64,000 nt of DNA from Platynereis dumerilii (Eukaryota > Annelida > Polychaeta > Phyllodocida > Nereididae): the NCBI GenBank assembly GCA_026936325.1, contig JAPTHN010000101.1, positions 1,044,001-1,108,000 of the forward strand, in the 5' to 3' direction. The notes under the pieces are model-generated. The model had not been told where the DNA came from, ran no database searches, and saw only the letters and a program-made list of their open reading frames with translations. The position numbers were made by a program, and so were the translations under genes. This document shows positions 25,266 to 35,457 of this stretch, one piece after another (within the stretch, counting starts at the first letter, position 1; each line of letters starts with the position of its first letter).

Positions 25266-28200
25266 GATGTTTCACTTGGTGGTCTGGTCAAGCATTGATG
25301 ATGCAAAGACAATGGACATAAAGTCAAGCATTGGTGGTGCAAAAATTCTGGCTATGAAGCCTTAACACCCGCCTGCCTCTCCCTTCTGTCAAAAAGATTA
25401 TATATATAAATAGACATACTCCTTAATTCAACATTTTGTGTCTTTGTATACATTTTGTTGCTAATTGATATAAATATATGATTACAATTACGATCTACCC
25501 ACTCACCTGATGAGGTGAAGTTAGATAATTCAGATTTGCCCTTCGTATAGGGTATTCTCTCCTATACAAGCATTGTTACTAACTAATTTTAACCTCAATT
25601 ATTCATTCGGTAACAATTAATTTCATGTATCAACAATATTTCATTTGATTTCAACCCTTCAAAATTTGGAATATTTGTAATATTTACATTGTAAATAAAA
25701 TTTTCACTTTGTGATGCTAAGTGGACCAAAATCTATCAAAAGAAATTGTTAGAAGTCCGTGGCGGCTCCCATCATGAAATGGTGTTACCAAATGTCAACT
25801 CATTTTTCGACATCTACCTATATTCCATATTTATGAGCAAGAGTGTAATTGAACAAAGAATCACTACAATTATAGGTTCTTGGTTAAACTAGTTTAAGAT
25901 TCATTTTGTTGCTATATTATTGATGCTCTCATTTGAAAGACAGTTGGCCTGCCGGGCCTATGTGAAGGTGTGCCATGTCTCCTGCTTTGTCCAGTCTGTC
26001 AAAGAAAATCCTCAGTCATCCGACATGATTGATCTATCTTGGTTAACTGCTTTGCTGAAAAAGACTTTCAAAGTTGTAGTCAAGAGCAAATATTTAGCAC
26101 AAACTGGCTTTTTTTATTTTTAGAAACAAGACCTCAAAAAGCAAAGCATCCATGCACTGGGCGCACAGCACCAGAGGATGAAAGGTCTATCAGTCACTAC
26201 AAATTTCAGAAAAATTGCGACGTGAATTTTACATTAATTTGCAGTTGTCAGATGGTATTGTTTGTAGCTCCATTCTACTATAGATCAGTTCATTTACAAG
26301 AATTGCAACAGTAGTTAACAAACAGAGCTTGAGAGTAATAACTAAATGCACAAAGTAAACGAAAATGCTGAGAAACACTGAACAGTAATCTTACAGGCAG
26401 AATGATTCTTTCGATAAAAGCCAATTCCTTCAAAGAATCGAGCATTATAAATATAGTTACCAGCTAATTGAAATTGAAAAACTAAAGGAAACAAATTATT
26501 TCTGTGTTAATAAAGTCATTAGCAAAAAGCATTACTAACATGAAAATACTTGTCAAACAATTATATATATATATTTTTTTTTTAAGTAAAAAAATGTATT
26601 ATCTGCAATGTAGTAAGCACTTCCAGTGAACACAAGCTGCACTTTAAAATAGCTGAATAGCTGCCTTGGAAACTGATTTTATTCAAACCTATTTAAAATG
26701 TCTACTTTTCGTTTCAAATAACTTGCATGACAATATAGAGTTACTGTCTTAAATATTATATTTGAATTAAAAAGCTCTCAGACCCCAATATATGCCACAT
26801 TGGCAACTATTTTAATTGGTTTCTATGGCAACCGGCATGTTGCTACAATGCTACAATGTTAAGATACTATCTTAAGACACACTAACATCTATATTGTACA
26901 ACAAGTACAAATGTTGACTATGAAATGTATTTCTACTCAATATTAACTGTAAAGTTACAATATGCAAATTGTCTTGCTTTGCTGTAAGTTTTTTGTATCG
27001 ATGTCTTAACCTATAAACAAGAAAATCTTTTAAAAAAAAAGATATGCAGGCTGCAGCAATAACATAAACAGTTCTACAAAAATAAGTCCCCCTTTATGAA
27101 AATTTGAATATCTAAAAGACCTCTTTTCCGATTTTTATTAGATTTATCATTTTTGTAGGCCTGCATTGATATTATGCCTGTGAAATTGTAGCTTGATAGC
27201 TTCATTTTTGTCTAAGCCAGCAGACCCTGAGGGCATATACCCTCTTTTCAAAATTTGAAGTGTTGACTTTTCCAAAAAAAAAATTCCCAAAAAGCTGCTC
27301 AAACTCCACTCAAATTATTTATAATGTCACCTTAGGAACCTAAACTGTGATAATGAAGTAGATGAGATGCCTGTTGTCCTTTAATCCACCAAATGACGTA
27401 ATTCTATATTACAAAATCTCTTAACCAAATTTGTGATAAGATACAGGTTTTGAATCATCAGATTCAGGTAAAAATGTTACATTATTTCTACAGACAGAGA
27501 TTAGTGATATCTAGGTATTATATTATTAATAGATTGTGTGAGTTACTAAATTTTAAAATCATCACCGTGAGAACGTAGCATAACTGTGCAATATTGAAGA
27601 TAGTGTGCTCATGCGATGTATGTATATATGTAGAACTCCCTCATCGTTTCCAGACCTTGCTGTGGTGTCAGTCAGACTTTTCAGACAATAAAATATGTAT
27701 TCATATCTTGCTCTGTCATGAAGACATGTCTGTATTTAGCATACACATTTATATTTAACAGAAAAGCAATAATTTACAGGAGAAACTTTCAATACACATG
27801 TTACAGTAGACAAACTTCGAGTGCTTACAAGTGACTGGTTTCAGAGTATCAATGAGGTCACTAAAGCTGTTGCTTCAATCTTTACCATTGAAACTGGTGG
27901 CTCTTTCACTGACTCATAGGACTTCTAATGACATGTATAGATGCAGCAGTGACCAACATCTGGCTCAGTGACATGTATCAGAGCAATGCTAAGTGAATGG
28001 GCAGTAGAACAGTTGTCATATGAAGTGCCGTCACTGAGTCATAAATCTGACCCATTTGACAATAATCATTGCTCTCTTCATGAAAGATGTGGTGTTGACA
28101 CAGTCAGTCAACATGAAAGCTTATCCATCTGAATTGCGATAGTGAGTTATAAATCATGGCAGAAGTGCGACAGAATTATATGCATGCTTGTGTCTAAGCA

Positions 28201-29520
28201 GGGTTTTTGTGCATATCAAATGTAGCAACCTGTTTGATGAACAAGGGAGTTACACAAGAAAGCCAGGGCCATCCCTCCATTGCATAGCTCGTTTACACTT
28301 GCCCTGCCAACAAGTTCAATAAAATTCTGAAGTATTCTAATCCTTCACAGCTTTTTCTGGACTGAAATATCTATAATTTAGATAATTGTTTGTGTTTTTC
28401 CTCAAAGAAATATTTGGAACAACAAACAGACAACAATTAAACATTCAAACATAGATACAATTGCTTTGAATATCTCGAACTGTGAATTTTGTTTGTCACA
28501 AAAGAGGAAGATTAATCTGTTTGTTATAACTTCGCTAAAATGAAGCACTTGTGGTCAGGATGGCCAGGAGCAGCAGACCCCAAGATCAGCTGGGGATCAG
28601 TAGCATTGACAGTGGTCAAGCTCTGTTGATTGCAGGCCTATTACTCAGAGAGGCAGGAGTGAGGTCACTGGTGAATGCTATGACACCTATCACACAACAT
28701 GGTATGTATGGGCTATGAGTCAGTCACACGTTTATGAGGTATCAAAGTTATGGTCACTTAACATTGCAGGGATAGGGCTGTGATGTCAGTAACAGCCCAG
28801 AAGTGCATTGCATGTAAACACTCTCCAATGGCCACAGGCCTACTGACAGCGGTGGGTTGAGCAGTGACATTTGTACTATTTGCCGACATTGAGTATCACT
28901 GCACTGCAAACATAATATGCAACCAATCCCCATTTTCTGACTTGTTAGATATACTTTGATATCAGAGTAATAAAGTAATAATTTGCACAGATGAGAATTG
29001 TGTCTATGTTCTGGGCAACATGTCACATTGACAAGTTATTGTGTCGACGAAACCAAATTCACACCATCCGCTCGACTAAGTAAGCAGGCTTTAGGGCACA
29101 TCCTTTACTATAGGGAATCATGTCATGCAAGTTCAAGAAGCCTGCATAAAAAACTTACATGTAAGTATTCTTTACAGTACATCGATTCATCAAGATTAGG
29201 AATATTTCTGGCAATATTTTTAATAAACATCCGATTTTAAAAATTTAAAAACCTGCATATATCAAGTAAACTCCCCCGAATTCAATGCACTTATTAATTT
29301 TGCTCTGTTTGCAATATTAATCTCGCAAAAACCTTTTCGGCGCATTGCGCTTCAGTGGTGCAAAGTTCCATTGACCACAGCAAACCAGTGGCAGATTCAT
29401 GATATTTTTTGTGGGGGGGGGGGTATTTTTCAGGCCTGACATCACACACTATTAAATAGTATTGAAAAACATGTACACTGTGCATGTGTGAACAGTTTAC
29501 AACTAATATCCAAACAGGTG
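25266..29520. other. No recognised gene; one MITE end at 25821-25845
   Basis: TATTCCATATTTATGAGCAA followed by GAGTG and TA at 25821-25847 matches the right end of the Tc1-like MITE at 38773-39172; its left half is not recognisable. The other 4 kb has only short, unconvincing open frames. The peptide MQIVLLC at 26962 before a GTAAG was considered as a signal exon for lectin gene 1 and rejected as too short. Confidence 0.45.
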
Positions 29521-29523
29521 GTT

Positions 29524-29543
29524 TATATATATATATATCAGAA

Positions 29544-29568
<25 letters not shown>
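29524..29568 (+). repeat. AT dinucleotide run followed by a T homopolymer
   Basis: A TA run and, after a few bases, an uninterrupted run of about 25 T. No A-tailed retroelement is recognisable next to it. Confidence 0.9.
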
Positions 29569-29574
<6 letters not shown>

Positions 29575-29739
29575 CCTTGGTTTTGTGTATATTTTCATGA
29601 AACAAGGGGAGGGGCTCTGAATTTTTTCTAAGGGTATTTATTTCATAGAAATGCCTACTTTAAGATATTAAAACCTTTTATAACATGCCACATACCCTCA
29701 GGTTCATGGTAAGATCGATACAGTACCCTTTTTTAAGGG

Positions 29740-30350
29740 TACTTTTCTTGTTATCCAGGGGGCTTAGTTGTCATGGTTACCATGGGAACGATTTCCTTTA
29801 TGAAAATTTTAAGCTTAAACGCTTTTTTGGATTTGGTGTCTGGATACTGCAAATATGAAAAGGACAATTTCGAATCCAGAGTGATTCACAATTTTTATTT
29901 TCTCTGGGTTTCAAAAAGTGATTTTAGAGAGAAATATAATTGTTTTGACAGGTTTCCATGGCAACCAACACAATAAATGGTAAATCGCGCATCTTTGTAA
30001 AGACACTGCCAACTAAAAATGACATATTATGCAAATACTGCCTCCATGCATACTGTAACTAGTAAAATGTTCAATCAACCTCATAAAAAGTCCTGAATTT
30101 AAAAAAAAGAAGGGACGTGCTACCTTGGCAACCCTTTCACTTTTGCAACCCAGTGAGATATCAGAAAAATTGCCAGGCTGCTATACCTATTGAAAACATA
30201 GCTCTGCACAGGTAATTTTTGTATCAGCGGGTGATAGTGAATATTTGTTTGGATAAAAAATTGTCAAAATTGAGAAATAATGATGTGTTGCCATGGTAAC
30301 CATGTTTTCAGAAATGAAAAATGTATGCTTATGAGTGGGTGACATGCATA
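29740..30350 (+). repeat. Dispersed repeat with X-box-like palindromes, copy 2
   Basis: Contains GTTACCATGGGAAC (29777), GTTTCCATGGCAAC (29949) and the near-perfect palindrome GTTGCCATGGTAAC (30289). It is loosely related to 11000-11560. A Tc1-like element interrupts it at TA 30349-30350, and similar motif-bearing sequence resumes after 31269 (GTTGCCATGG at about 31374). Confidence 0.5.
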
Positions 30351-31267
30351 CACTGAGCGCCATTAAAAACGCAACATCGTTAAACCACAAAATTTTCTAA
30401 GTTCTTGTTGCCCAATAACTATCAAATTTGGCACAGACCTCATGTATGGTCTTACAAGCAGTTGTGGAAAATATCGTGAAAAAGGGTAGACTTTTCGCTC
30501 TACACCACTCACTTTAGTGAGCTCTGTTTGAAACATCAGTTCACAAACTGTGCTTCACAGGAAAATGAGGGAATTGGAAATTGATTTTGTGGCTTGTTGA
30601 AAGAATCTTATGAAATGTTTACATAACATGCACAAGACTTCAAGAAACTGTCCTGTGAACGTTTAGATCGAAAAAAAAATATAGAGGGTAAAGCAGATTT
30701 TGAATGAAAAGTCAGGATGTAGCGGTCAGCCTCAGGAAATGAAGCATACAAACCCAAACTGCTGTAAAATGGGGTTATTATGCATACCCAGGATAGAAAC
30801 ATAAACACAGACAATCATCTCATAACAACACTTTAAAAAATCTGAATTAAACTTCTTTTTTAAAGATTTTAACAAAAAGCTCCTGTAGGGGGCAGGCCGG
30901 CATTGACATTAAAATTTTATTAATTTCATCATCTTTAATTTTGGTTCGGTCAAATGTTACCCTTTTCCGTCCCATCAAGCATGTAAAATGGTAAACTATC
31001 CTGACTAATCAAAAAATATTGTGGAAAGAACAGCAAAGTTATTAAAATTAATGATCACAGGATCTTGAAATTTTGTGACTTGCATTTTCGACAGTAGTCA
31101 CGAAGATTTGTTTTGACACAAAAGTCTTGTTCTCAGAAATATGTAAATTTTCATGAATATACCCGATCAATGGCAACTGCTGTGTGCAGTATTTAGTCTT
31201 GATATATTCAGATAAAGTACCATTTTTGAGCCATTTTGCGATGTTGCGTTTTTAATGGCGCTCAGTG
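30351..31267. mobile_element. Tc1/mariner-like element, 917 bp, CACTGAGCGCC ends
   Basis: The terminal repeat CACTGAGCGCCATTAAAAAC continues to GCAACATCG. It has an exact complement at the right and TA on both sides (30349-30350, 31268-31269). Its interior is related to the 919-bp element at 63081-63999. No intact transposase frame is visible. Confidence 0.9.
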
Positions 31268-31649
31268 TAGGCCTATATGGAAAAATTATAAGAACAGATA
31301 TTTCTGTTTATACATTATAGCTTCCAAGTACCCATAGAAATGATGAAGTTTCCGGAGTTTATGTCATCTACCGGTTGCCATGGAATCCATTGTCACGAAG
31401 TTGAATATGGATGAAATCAACTTAATTTGCCCAGTTATGATTGCTAACATTATGAGGAATAGATTGGTAGGCCTATATAAATCTTGTAAGTTCACTTGTT
31501 TAAGATATCATACAGGCAGGCTTATGTATTTTTCAGTTGCTAAAAAAACTTGATTTTTCCCGAAAAAGGGGTGATTTCCAAAATGGCCGCCACTGCCCGC
31601 CAGAGGCGTCTGCCTCAAAATATGGCTTGGCACTTCAGCTCAAATATTT

Positions 31650-31930
31650 TGTCTATTGATCATCTACAATTGTTCCAAGTTTCATTGCTTTGTCCAAAAA
31701 TGCACAATTTAAAAAACCCCTAATCCGCTCCACTGATGTGCAATATTTGACACATACACAAATGAGTGAATGTGCGGCATTTAATACTTATAAGAGTGAG
31801 TGAATGTGCAACATCTGACATATACAAGAGTGAATGAACAATTGACAAATACATAAATGAGTGGATGTGCAACATTTGACACATACATTGATAAGCGAAT
31901 GTGCAACATTTGACCTATACATGAACAATA
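31650..31930 (+). repeat. Minisatellite copy 2 with its flanking block
   Basis: 31735-31930 holds about five units of the GTGAATGTGCAACATTTGAC minisatellite also seen at 7105-7390. It is preceded by TTTCATTGCTTTGTCC ... CCCCTAATCCGCTCCACT, the inverted form of the block that follows copy 1. Confidence 0.8.
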
Positions 31931-31983
31931 AAGTTGTTTTGATCATAGTGTGGTGCATGTATATATTTTTCATTATTTGACAT

Positions 31984-32390
31984 GTACACGAATTTTTAGA
32001 GGTGTAAAAACGAGTATGTACGAATTTGTGGACATGAAAAAACGGGCATAGGTGCTTGTGTATGTGTAATAACTAGCACTCGTGTATTTGCTTTATTATT
32101 CATTGCCTAAAACTAACTCTAACCCTTATTCTAGCCCTAAACCCTAACTATCTGGCACTTCCACGAATGTAAGCAATGACAGTAAAAACGAACATGTTAC
32201 TCGTCGATATGTAAAAATTAACATTAGTGTATGCGCTGCATTTGTCATTTGTATAAATACAAATGACAAATGCAGCGCATACACTAATGTTAATTTTTAC
32301 ATATAGACGAGTAACATGTTCGTTTTTGCATACATGTCCAAAAATTCGTTTATGAACGTTTTTGCACCTCCACACATTCGTGTATATATA
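31984..32390. mobile_element. Foldback element with nested long palindrome
   Basis: The outer arms at about 31984-32037 (TACACGAATTTTTAGAGGTG ... GAATTTGTGGACATG) and 32333-32390 (complement of the same, with mismatches) pair with each other. Between them lie a CCCTAAACCCTAAC telomere-like word and a 144-bp palindrome. It has no coding frame. It sits at the end of the minisatellite, whose CATTTGAC words touch both sides. Confidence 0.75.
32184..32327. repeat. 144-bp near-perfect palindrome, 70-bp arms
   Basis: The left arm 32184-32253 and right arm 32258-32327 are complementary with a single mismatch, separated by a 4-base spacer TAAA. It can extrude as a cruciform or give a hairpin RNA. Two short open frames on opposite strands are by-products. 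Confidence 0.95.
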
Positions 32391-32511
32391 TGTGCCAAAT
32401 GTTGAAATATATATACATGCTGTTCTGGGCAAGTAAAAGATCCCTCACATTGGGTAAATGTGTGACATGTTGAGCTCTCTCTCTCTCCCCCATTTCATCA
32501 ATCAACCCTAT

Positions 32512-32558
32512 CTGACTATCTATCTTTCTATCTATCTATCGATCTATCTATCTATCTA
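32512..32558 (+). repeat. CTAT tetranucleotide microsatellite, left of the 32.6-kb TIR pair
   Basis: Imperfect (CTAT)n run with single interruptions. Confidence 0.9.
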
Positions 32559-32842
32559 CATACGGCGTTCATCCCACTCCTGCATAAGCCCTGGGTTTCC
32601 TTGTGAGTGGTCATGCGTCATGAACTGGTCTGCTAAAATGGTGGATTTGTCGCAAGAAATTTTAAAACCAAATATTCAACAGAACGTTTTTACCACTCTA
32701 CCTGAGTTATTTCAACATATTTGAGATCAGAAGAAAGTAAAAATTCTCTAGTGTACACAACTGTTATCCTTTTTAAAATCACTTAAACCATTAAAACACT
32801 ATTGCCCAGAATGTTGAAGCATGTCAGTTAGAATCAGGGGTG

Positions 32843-32880
32843 CATGGATCCGGAGTCGGTGTAGCGGAGTCGGTGTAGCA
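32843..32880 (+). mobile_element. GGAGTC hAT MITE, fragment
   Basis: Two CGGAGTCGGTGTAG units next to a CAGGGGTGCATGGATC word. It resembles the end of the hAT MITE family at 14165 and 51288, but the rest is missing. Confidence 0.45.
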
Positions 32881-32949
32881 ATATTGTGAAGGAGAAGAAA
32901 TCAGCCCCTCTGCACTGTCCCAATCATGGTTTATTTTTTCAGATACTTA

Positions 32950-33895
32950 TTTTAGTTCATGTGCTACACTTTAGATGTCTTACTTGGGGTTTTTGAATGC
33001 TTCTCAGGAAAAGCCAATATAGTCATGAAGTTCCACTCATTTCTTTCAAAAATCTTTGATGCCCCATTTGTTGTCAAGAGGGCAGTTTGGGACAGTGGCC
33101 TGAAGACAGCTATCTTCTATGGTTGTGAAACGTGGTTGGGGGCTGACTTGAAGTGTGCTGCAAGTGTTTACAATTCAACCCTGAAAAATCTCCTAGGAGT
33201 GAGGAGCACCACATGCAATGATATTGCAATTGCTGAAAGTGGTCAATGTGGAGCCAAAGGACACATGAGGGATCTCCAAATAAATTTCATGAGGCAAATT
33301 ATGGGAACAGATACCTACCATGGAAGCTATCTAGAAAAGGCCATGAACTTGGCTGAAAACACACGGTCTCCAGCTGGTATTGCTTTGCAAAACATCATTG
33401 AAGGAAAGTACCCCAATTCATCGGAGTGTCGCCAGTCTGTCCTTCAAGCGGACAGCACAAGAAGGGTAGCCTACAGGGTGCTGAATCCTAGCCTTGCCTT
33501 ACACACTGTCTAGAGATCTGTGTCAGTGAAGGAGTTTGAAAGAATATCCTTTACACGCTTCTGATTGAGCTCTCACTACCTACGTTATGAAACAGGTCGC
33601 TGGGCTCGTATTGCCCCAGAAAACCGTACCTGCCCATGTGGATTTATTCAAACTGATAAGCATGTCATGCTAGAGTGTGAATTGTCAAGACCGCAGAGAC
33701 AAGCCTTTGATATCCCGGATTACAGAGAACTGTCTGAATTATTTGAATTTACTGATGTGACCAAAATTTGTGCTTTTTGTAAAACAGTTATTGATATGTA
33801 TGACTCTTAATTCCAAATGAACAATCCTATTGATTTTCAAATTTGTTTTCATATAACCAGAATGAAATTTGAACCATGTATGGCAATAAAAACCT
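32950..33895 (+). mobile_element. LINE, 3'-end fragment (C-terminal domain)
   Basis: One frame encodes FYGCETWL (near 33115), then AKGHMRDLQINFMRQIMG. After two in-frame stops (33511-33513 and 33562-33564) it continues with YLRYETGRWARIAPENRTCP and a CPCGFIQTDKHVMLEC cysteine/histidine cluster at about 33629-33676. This is the C-terminal region of a non-LTR retrotransposon polymerase, past the RT core. The frame ends at 33810. The 3' UTR ends in CAATAAAAACCTAACCTATA. The 5' part with RT and endonuclease is absent. Non-functional. The exact clade is uncertain. Confidence 0.8.
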
Positions 33896-34047
33896 AACCT
33901 ATACACGATAATTAAGTTCTGTTTGAAACACTGTATACTGCTATGCTTCTGTGATGATATATCAGAAAATAGAAAAAATTGACATTTTTGACCTGTGACG
34001 CAAAATGAACCAGTTCATGACGCATGACCGAGTGTAATCAAAGTAAA

Positions 34048-34112
34048 CTATCTATCTATCTACTTATTTGTCTATCTATCTATCTGTCTATCTATCTGTC
34101 TATCTATCTCTG
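34048..34112 (+). repeat. CTAT/CTGT microsatellite
   Basis: (CTAT)n with CTGT variants, in the same orientation as the run at 32512-32558. Confidence 0.9.
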
Positions 34113-34132
34113 GCAGATTGCTGATGGGTGTA

Positions 34133-35164
34133 GGGGAGACCGGGGCTGGTTGTCACAGGGGCAAGTTGTCACACTTTTTATTGCACTAAACTATGGAGTC
34201 ACACAGCTCAACCAATCATTGTTTACTGCTTTTATAACCCCCTGGAGTCTTTCTGAAAAATCTTGACCCCTGAAAGGGAGTCTGGTAGGCACACGGTCTG
34301 TTAAAAATTTCCTGTCACAAAAAGTAATTTTTTACCTTCAACTTGCATGCACTATACTAGTCTTTATCAAATAGTTGTTGAAAAAGGTACTGTTAATACA
34401 CTTACCATGTAGACATTTCTTTAAATCATGATAACAACAAATAGTGAAAATTTTGATAACAACGGCCTTGGTCACCCGTTTTTGAAATTTTCATCAATCG
34501 GGGCAGGTTGTCACAAAAAGGCGGGGCAGGTTGTCACACTTTTTGGAGCTGGCTGTTACCTATTAGGACCAGGCTTTTAAACCAAAAAACTAACACAAAT
34601 ATAAATGTGTGCTTTATACATGCTATTGATGACTGAAGATGTATGCAGATATTGCATTGTGTTTAAATAAATCGATTATGTAAAATTTGCTAAATAAATC
34701 GTAAAAATCCTCCTCCAAATCAGAATGCTTTCCTGCTGATTGGTAAGCCTTCATTTGTAGCACCCTTGTACACAGTCGCATGTTTGTTAAGGTCTTCACT
34801 GGGCAAGCAAATGATTCCTCATATATCCAAAATAACTTTTCTTGGTCAAGATCTACCATATAGAGTTCCACTTCCTGCATCCGAGCTCTTAACCAAAAGT
34901 GTGACAACCTGCCCCGAGAGTGTGACAACCTGCCTCGAAAGTGTGACAACCTGCCCCGAATTCTGAATTTTTAAAAATGTCCAATTGGACATCAAGATTT
35001 TGAATGATATAGGTATATATTCACCAAATAGGTTTAAGTCACTCCCCTTCAGCCATTCATATAGAATGGCAGTGCTCCCGCATGCTTTAAATAGAAATAG
35101 TAGCATGTTTAAGTTTTACACACTGTGACAACCTGCCCCTGTGACAACCAGCCCCGGTCTCCCC
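34133..35164. mobile_element. TA-flanked MITE with GGGCAGGTTGTCAC motifs, copy 1
   Basis: 1032 bp. The ends GGGGAGACCGGGGCTGGTTG and their complement are flanked by TA (34131-34132, 35165-35166). GGGGCAGGTTGTCAC words occur twice at the left end and twice near 34500-34545. They then occur inverted three times near 34900-34960 and twice at the right end. The second copy, in the opposite orientation, is 49042-50065. A minus-strand frame (34623-34949, LDQEKLFWIYEESF ... AYQSAGKHSDLEEDF) is partly kept in copy 2. The right end stops 76 bp before the first recognised exon of lectin gene 1. Confidence 0.93.
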
Positions 35165-35240
35165 TACTTACTTTCAAGATCTACGACACACATGCCAGAA
35201 CTACCAAATTGCCTGATGAATTTGAACATATTCTTTGCAG

Positions 35241-35457
35241 ATGCCTCAGACTGCCCGCCCAACTACTTATTCTACCCTAATGAAGGACTCTGTCTTGGAT
35301 GGCTGAAATCTGCAAGGAGCCAATCAGCAGCGAGAACACTTTGTCAAACCAGCCTGAATGGTTACCATGGCAACATATCACTTCCTACTCCCCATGACCA
35401 AGCGTTCTTCAACTGGTTCAACTCAACTTTCTTTGCATTTTCAATGGATCCGCTTGG
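35241..35457 (+). CDS. Gene 1 exon: CTLD1, N-terminal half
   Basis: Acceptor TTCTTTGCAG, donor GG|GTAATT. Encodes SDCPPNYLFYPNEGLCLGWL ... LCQTSLNGYHGNISLPTPHD ... FFNWFNSTFFAF, the usual first half of a CTLD with its first conserved cysteines. NIS and NST are possible N-glycosylation sites. The codons for NGYHGN contain GTTACCATGGCAAC, an X-box-like palindrome that is probably fortuitous. The frame stays open upstream to 35141, but this runs into the adjoining MITE and is not counted as coding. Confidence 0.88.

Larger units (their letters stand above)
32609..34029. mobile_element. Putative TIR element enclosing a LINE fragment
   Basis: The 21-bp word GGTCATGCGTCATGAACTGG+T at 32609-32629 is exactly inverted at 34009-34029. 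Inside are a LINE 3' fragment (about 32950-33895) and a scrap of GGAGTC hAT MITE. Direct (CTAT)n microsatellites lie outside both ends, so no clean target duplication can be read. It could be a terminal-repeat element later invaded by a LINE, or a coincidental inverted repeat. Confidence 0.5.

Noticed and set aside
25920-26314. Overlapping open frames as an exon
   Set aside because: Neither has matching splice sites or a recognisable domain; likely chance.
26962-26983. MQIVLLC before GTAAG as the missing signal exon of lectin gene 1
   Set aside because: The phase fits, but seven residues are too short for a signal peptide and the site is 8 kb away with no other support.
29388-29420. End of another hAT element (CAGTGGCAGATTCATGAT then a G-run)
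   Set aside because: No matching second end or 8-bp duplication found.
35141-35240. Upstream extension of gene 1 exon (MTTSPGLPYLLSR...)
   Set aside because: It begins inside the end of a MITE, and a good acceptor lies at 35240; the apparent start is not a signal peptide.
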